DNA of 64,000 nt from JACQWX01 sp041662295 (GTDB lineage Bacteria > Elusimicrobiota > Elusimicrobia > UBA1565 > UBA9628): assembly GCA_041662295.1 (NCBI GenBank), contig JBAZSR010000002.1, positions 7,725 to 71,724 of the forward strand, given 5' to 3'. Both the position numbers and the translations under genes were made by a program. Numbering within the stretch: the stretch's first letter is position 1; every line of letters starts with the position of its first letter. Positions 62,643 through 64,000 of this stretch are shown piece after piece. Below the pieces are notes generated by a model. That model made no database searches and was not told where the DNA came from. It saw nothing but the letters and a program-made list of their open reading frames with translations.

Positions 62643-63425
62643 ATGTTCGGTTCAGCCCCGTTCAAACGGATGACGATCCAGCAGGACAAGGCGTCGGGCC
62701 TGGTGCTGAGGATCCGATGGGAGAAGGACGGCTCGGTCATGGCCCTGATCCCCGCGGGCGAGTTCACCATGGGCTCCGACGAGGCGGTGCTGGTCAGCCG
62801 CTGTCTCCAGGGCACCTCGCGCGGGGAGGGGCCCCGCCACAAAGTGCACCTGGACGCCTACTACATCGATGAGTGCGCGGTGACGGCGGCGCAGTACCGC
62901 AGGTTCAGCCAAACGACCGGCCGCGAGATGCGGGCGCAGCCCCAGGGGCACGGGGACAGCCATCCGGTCGTGAACGTCAGCTGGGACGACGCCGCGGCCT
63001 ACGCGGCGTGGGCCGGCAGGAGGCTGCCCACGGAAGCGGAGTGGGAGAAGGCGGCCAGGGGCGGGACCGAGACGTTCTGGTGCTTCGGGGACGGCGAGAG
63101 CGGGCTCATGGAGTACGGCTGGTACAAGGCCAACTCCGGAGGCGCGGCCCACCCTGTCGGGCAGAAGAGGGCCAACCAGTACGGTCTGCGCGACATGCAC
63201 GGCAACGTGGTGGAGTGGGTCGCGGACTGGCACGAGCTCGATTACTACCGGAACAGCCCGGCCAGGAACCCGCAGGGGCCGAGCAAGGGCCTGGACCGGG
63301 TCTGGCGGGGCGGGTGCTGGCAGTTCGAGGGACAGGACTGCCGGGCTGGCTCCCGCAATTGCACCGGCCCCGGCAACTGGTACCCCTTCGGCGGTTTTCG
63401 CTGCGCCGCGACGGTGCGGCGCTGA
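62643..63425 (+). CDS. FGE-sulfatase (SUMF1) domain protein
   Basis: A 260-residue protein whose residues about 35-260 form the formylglycine-generating-enzyme-like domain: LIPAGEFTMGSDE, YYIDECAVTAAQYRRF, HPVVNVSWDDAAAYAAWAGRRLPTEAEWEKAARGG, YGLRDMHGNVVEWVADW and the end RGGCWQFEGQDCRAGSRN...GFRCAATVRR. Many family members are not FGEs but C-type-lectin-like modification or binding domains. There is no signal peptide, and no sulfatase gene is near, so the substrate is unknown. TACGAT ends six bases before the ATG. Confidence 0.85.
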   Translation: MFGSAPFKRMTIQQDKASGLVLRIRWEKDGSVMALIPAGEFTMGSDEAVLVSRCLQGTSRGEGPRHKVHLDAYYIDECAVTAAQYRRFSQTTGREMRAQPQGHGDSHPVVNVSWDDAAAYAAWAGRRLPTEAEWEKAARGGTETFWCFGDGESGLMEYGWYKANSGGAAHPVGQKRANQYGLRDMHGNVVEWVADWHELDYYRNSPARNPQGPSKGLDRVWRGGCWQFEGQDCRAGSRNCTGPGNWYPFGGFRCAATVRR

Positions 63426-63556
63426 TCCTCGGCCGCGGCAGCCTTTGGGCGTTCTTTTTCGGGATGACGCGACGGCCCGGAATTTAGCTATCCTAGGCAT
63501 GATGGAGCCGGGGTGGAAGGAAGATCCCTGGTCCAGCTCGATAAGGGGGTAATCCA

Positions 63557-63937
63557 ATGGAGAAGGCTGATTTCCTGACCCGCGTGGTCGCGATCATCAT
63601 CGACGCGATCCTGATCGCCGTCGCCGGGGCCGTGCTGAGGATCGTGCCGGTGCTCGGGGCCCTTGCGGCGTTCGTCCTACCTTGGGCCTACTACGTCTAT
63701 TGCTGGACCCATGACAGCCCCTTCGGCGTCCAAGGCCAGACCCTGGGCAAGAAGGTGATGAAGATCAAGGTCCTGATGGACGACGGCTCGGGGCTCACGC
63801 TCCAGCAGGCGCTGATGCGGTGCCTGGGCTACTTCGTGACGGGGCTGACGCTCGGGCTCGGGTGCCTGCTCGCCTTGGGGGCCAGCCGCAAGGCCCTGCA
63901 CGACATGGTCGCGGGAACGCAAGTCGTCAAGGCCTGA
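63557..63937 (+). CDS. RDD family membrane protein
   Basis: A 126-residue protein with three hydrophobic segments (about 8-28, 32-50 and 93-112). The N-terminal FLTRVVAIIIDAILIAV keeps the conserved Arg-Asp spacing, and GQTLGKKVMKIKVLMDDGSGLTLQQALMRCLGYFV and RKALHDMVAGTQVVKA are the usual RDD blocks. RDD proteins may be ion or proton antiporters, but the function is poorly known. GGGGGTAATCC precedes the ATG. Confidence 0.88.
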   Translation: MEKADFLTRVVAIIIDAILIAVAGAVLRIVPVLGALAAFVLPWAYYVYCWTHDSPFGVQGQTLGKKVMKIKVLMDDGSGLTLQQALMRCLGYFVTGLTLGLGCLLALGASRKALHDMVAGTQVVKA

Positions 63938-64000
63938 GTGCCCGTCGAGGTCGAGCTCAAGGATCCGAAAGCCGGCCGCCCCCCGGGCGACACGGTCGAG
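63938..64000 (+). CDS. Start of a downstream gene (partial)
   Basis: A GTG directly after the RDD stop codon opens a frame of at least 21 codons to the window edge (VPVEVELKDPKAGRPPGDTVE). The direct contact with the RDD gene suggests co-translation. The product cannot be identified from this fragment, and another start farther on is possible. Confidence 0.35.
   Translation, partial: MPVEVELKDPKAGRPPGDTVE

Overview
The window is a stretch of chromosome from an uncultured, very GC-rich bacterium with a Gram-negative-type envelope: it encodes lipoproteins with lipoboxes, a Blc-type lipocalin, a heptosyltransferase-like family-9 glycosyltransferase, type IV pseudopilins and a Wzx-type flippase. 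The mix of secreted caspase-like proteases, cysteine-rich Sel1 repeats, pseudopilins and a peptidase-S74 surface fibre fits Elusimicrobiota or a related environmental phylum. That placement is an inference; no rRNA or complete marker set is present.

Layout. 1-5.9 kb: a DEAD-box RNA helicase diverges from a four-domain ribosomal S1 protein, followed by a secreted caspase-Sel1 protein and a lipocalin. 5.9-17.3 kb is an accessory region built at a tRNA-Val(CAC) locus. The 5.7-kb part between two identical full-length tRNA-Val genes (11452-11523 and 17228-17299) has lower GC and carries a tyrosine recombinase, a three-gene HTH/replication-like operon, a DUF5681-like protein and exported proteins. 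Beyond the 3' end of the first tRNA (5.9-11.4 kb) lie single-gene cassettes separated by a 34-bp repeat that resembles a tRNA 3' end. They hold an intact ORF6N gene, an IS-disrupted copy, two remnants and exported proteins of unknown function.

17.3-23 kb: an HTH-DUF2087 regulator diverges from a UV-damage endonuclease, then comes the translation/transcription operon tRNA-Gly - tRNA-Thr - tuf - rpmG - tRNA-Trp - secE - nusG - (small membrane protein) - rplK - rplA, which ends at a terminator without rplJL. 23-45.8 kb is mostly envelope-polysaccharide biosynthesis: GT4, GT2, GT9 and GT39-like transferases, flippase, GDP-fucose synthase-like reductase, asparagine synthase, FkbM methyltransferase and SGNH hydrolase. 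MalQ, an M29 aminopeptidase and a large S74 fibre protein are interleaved.

45.9-53.7 kb: a GAF sensor kinase, an orphan TldD, three coupled exported proteins and a divergent OmpR-type two-component pair. 53.7-59.6 kb: three pseudopilin genes with Asp-rich calcium-loop-like segments, then a radical SAM-methyltransferase fusion. 59.6-64 kb: an ankyrin-caspase lipoprotein, a gene-poor stretch with inverted repeats and a decayed BrnT/antitoxin pair, an FGE-like sulfatase-modifying-factor-domain protein and an RDD membrane protein.

Two themes recur. Many genes have a -10 box only 4-9 bases before the start codon and no Shine-Dalgarno sequence, which suggests leaderless transcripts. Two separate secreted caspase-like proteins carry different protein-binding repeats. 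Two genes (a GT4 and a pseudopilin) each look broken by one missing base, which may be real or may be assembly error.
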